DNA from: an uncultured Nitrospina sp.
GTDB taxonomy: Bacteria > Nitrospinota > Nitrospinia > Nitrospinales > VA-1
Direction: 5' to 3'
DNA: 5,902 nt
Assembly (NCBI GenBank): GCA_950072225.1
Contig: CATMOP010000142.1
Coordinates: 1-5,902, forward strand
This document shows positions 4,847-5,902 of this stretch, piece after piece (position 1 is the first letter of the stretch; each line of letters starts with the position of its first letter). The notes under the pieces were generated by a model. The model saw nothing but the letters and a program-made list of their open reading frames with translations, was not told where the DNA came from and did not search any database. A program made the position numbers and the translations under genes.

Positions 4847-5902
4847 ATGAAAGTCCGGTTTCCTCAGTCCTTTGATTTTAATCAGATGCTGGTGTTTTCT
4901 GTTTTCTGGCATCTTCTGATATTGACAGTTGTCTTGTTTCTTCCAAAACCCACTATTCCAGAGATTACGGTTGTCCCGGCATTTATGGTAAGCTTGGTCA
5001 GCGAACCGACAGGGTTCAAATCGGCTGCGCAAAAACGCTCCGAATCCCTGGCAAGAGCCAGAAATTCCAAGGCAAGGAAAAAGGGTGTTGAAAAAAAAAC
5101 AGCGCTAAAGAAATCGGCGAAATTAAAGGAAACCACGGCTTCCAAGCCCGCTGAAGTGAAAAAGGTTCCAACGGTCAAAACGCCAAAGTCCAATGGAATT
5201 CTGGAAGATTTGAATAAGCTTGAAGGGAGAATGGCTCTCACGATCCCGCCGGGGAAAAAATTGGTGGAAGAGCTTGATCAGTTGGCACGGTTAGAAAAAC
5301 CAAAGATTAAACCTGTGCCTGCTAAATCGATTAAGCAGAAACCCATTTCCGAAAAAACTTTCCGGGAATTGGAAACCTTAAAAAATAAAAAGATCGAAGA
5401 TAAAAAGGCCGTTGCCCCTGTTCCCCTGCATGAAGATATTCTGGAGGATTTTGAAGAGCTTAAAATGAAAGAAAGTCTTCCCGAGACACCTCGGAATGAA
5501 GCTTCTCAGGAGAAACAACAAGAACCCGTCTCTGACAATAATAAGCCCAAAAAACCCAAAACTCCTGAAATGGATTTGTTGAAGGAGTTGGAACAGTTGG
5601 CCAAAATAGATGCTTCTCCCATCCTTGTCCCCGATGTGAAAACGGAAACACCCGAGACCGCGAAAAGCACGCAAAAAAATGGTGAATTCTACGATTCCAT
5701 TTTGAAGAAATTCGATTCTTTATTGGTCGATTCAGAACCAATAAAAGCGGAAATTTCCAGCGCCCGTGAATCGGGGACAGGGGACTCCTATGTGTTCGCG
5801 AAAAAAGGAGGAACCCCGGGTGCATATGTTCGATCGTTATATGTGGGCATGATTCAGGAAAAAATTTATAAAAACTGGCGGGAGCCTTTAGCCGAAGAAC
5901 AT
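4847..5902 (+). CDS. tolA: TolA/TonB-like periplasm-spanning protein, 3' end outside the window
   Basis: An open frame of 352 codons runs from the ATG at 4847 to the window edge without a stop. It has a short N-terminus, one membrane segment (about 14-32, MLVFSVFWHLLILTVVLFL) and no signal-peptidase site. Ser18 and His22 in that helix are spaced as in the TonB/TolA SHLS motif that contacts the TolQ-TolR or ExbB-ExbD stator. A long Lys/Pro/Glu-rich linker (about 55-310) of low sequence complexity follows, then a Gly-rich hinge (KKGGTPG, 319-325). The start of a TonB/TolA C-terminal domain comes next (YVRSLYVGMIQEKIYKNWREP, about 327-347). The start has AAGAG 4-5 bases upstream, overlapping the tolR stop region, which suggests tight coupling. 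The linker is not the Ala/Lys/Glu-rich long helix of E. coli TolA. It instead holds six short repeats (see separate entry). Its position after tolQR supports a TolA role; it could also be named TonB-family protein. Confidence 0.85.
   Translation, partial: MKVRFPQSFDFNQMLVFSVFWHLLILTVVLFLPKPTIPEITVVPAFMVSLVSEPTGFKSAAQKRSESLARARNSKARKKGVEKKTALKKSAKLKETTASKPAEVKKVPTVKTPKSNGILEDLNKLEGRMALTIPPGKKLVEELDQLARLEKPKIKPVPAKSIKQKPISEKTFRELETLKNKKIEDKKAVAPVPLHEDILEDFEELKMKESLPETPRNEASQEKQQEPVSDNNKPKKPKTPEMDLLKELEQLAKIDASPILVPDVKTETPETAKSTQKNGEFYDSILKKFDSLLVDSEPIKAEISSARESGTGDSYVFAKKGGTPGAYVRSLYVGMIQEKIYKNWREPLAEEH
5198..5722 (+). repeat. Six degenerate copies of an eight-residue motif in the TolA-like linker
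   Basis: The pattern is [IL][LV][EK][ED][LF][ED]xL. Copies are ILEDLNKL (residues 118-125), LVEELDQL (139-146), TFRELETL (171-178), ILEDFEEL (198-205), LLKELEQL (244-251) and ILKKFDSL (285-292). Spacings between copies are irregular (21, 32, 27, 46 and 41 residues) and Pro/Lys-rich, so they are short amphipathic helices in a flexible chain and not a tandem domain repeat. At the DNA level the copies are diverged. Confidence 0.5.

Noticed and set aside
4882..5825. Several minus-strand open frames (4882-5241, 5378-5674, 5460-5825) opposite the tolA-like gene
   Set aside because: The plus strand has one continuous frame with a clear TolA/TonB architecture across the whole stretch. The minus frames are Phe/Leu-rich complements of its Lys/Glu-rich linker.

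Overview
The window looks like ordinary chromosome from a Gram-negative (diderm) bacterium with mid-range base composition. The diderm call rests on the start of a tolQ-tolR-tolA operon, which energises the outer-membrane Tol-Pal system. Nothing here fixes the phylum. A deltaproteobacterial or Nitrospinota-like source is a guess from the general style of the TolA/TonB-like protein and is not demonstrated.

Layout. (1) Positions 19-249 (+) hold the start of a two-component receiver domain with a strong ribosome binding site. It loses homology after about 59 residues, before the phosphorylated aspartate, and reads into repeat DNA to a stop. (2) Positions 196-310 hold a palindrome-rich block (repeat copy A). 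(3) Positions 311-1987 (-) encode a full-length ABC-F translation factor of the EttA type. (4) Positions 2016-2086 hold a second, shorter copy of the same palindromic block (copy B). (5) Positions 2057-2719 (-) encode a SAM-dependent methyltransferase with an N-terminal CxxC/CxxC zinc-ribbon-like head; its last codons lie inside copy B. (6) Positions 2865-3437 (+) encode elongation factor P. (7) Positions 3643-5902 (+) encode TolQ, TolR and the first 352 residues of a TolA/TonB-like protein that runs off the window.

How the genes relate. The methyltransferase and ettA share a strand with a 69-base gap and may be co-transcribed. EttA and EF-P both act on the ribosome, at the first peptide bonds and at polyproline stalls respectively, but they are on opposite strands and are not one operon. 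The tol genes form a compact operon (gaps of 44 and 5 bases) behind a plausible promoter at 3528-3556. TolQ and TolR form the proton-driven stator, and TolA would carry the force across the periplasm.

The most unusual signal is the pair of composite repeats around ettA. Both contain the same three hairpins in the same order and orientation, with different spacers between them. One coincides with the break in the response-regulator gene; the other supplies the methyltransferase C-terminus. This looks like a dispersed palindromic (REP/BIME-like) repeat family that shapes gene ends. A second notable signal is a six-fold degenerate eight-residue motif in the TolA-like linker. No tRNA, rRNA, CRISPR array, transposase or prophage gene is visible. 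The longest stretch without a gene is about 205 bases (3438-3642).
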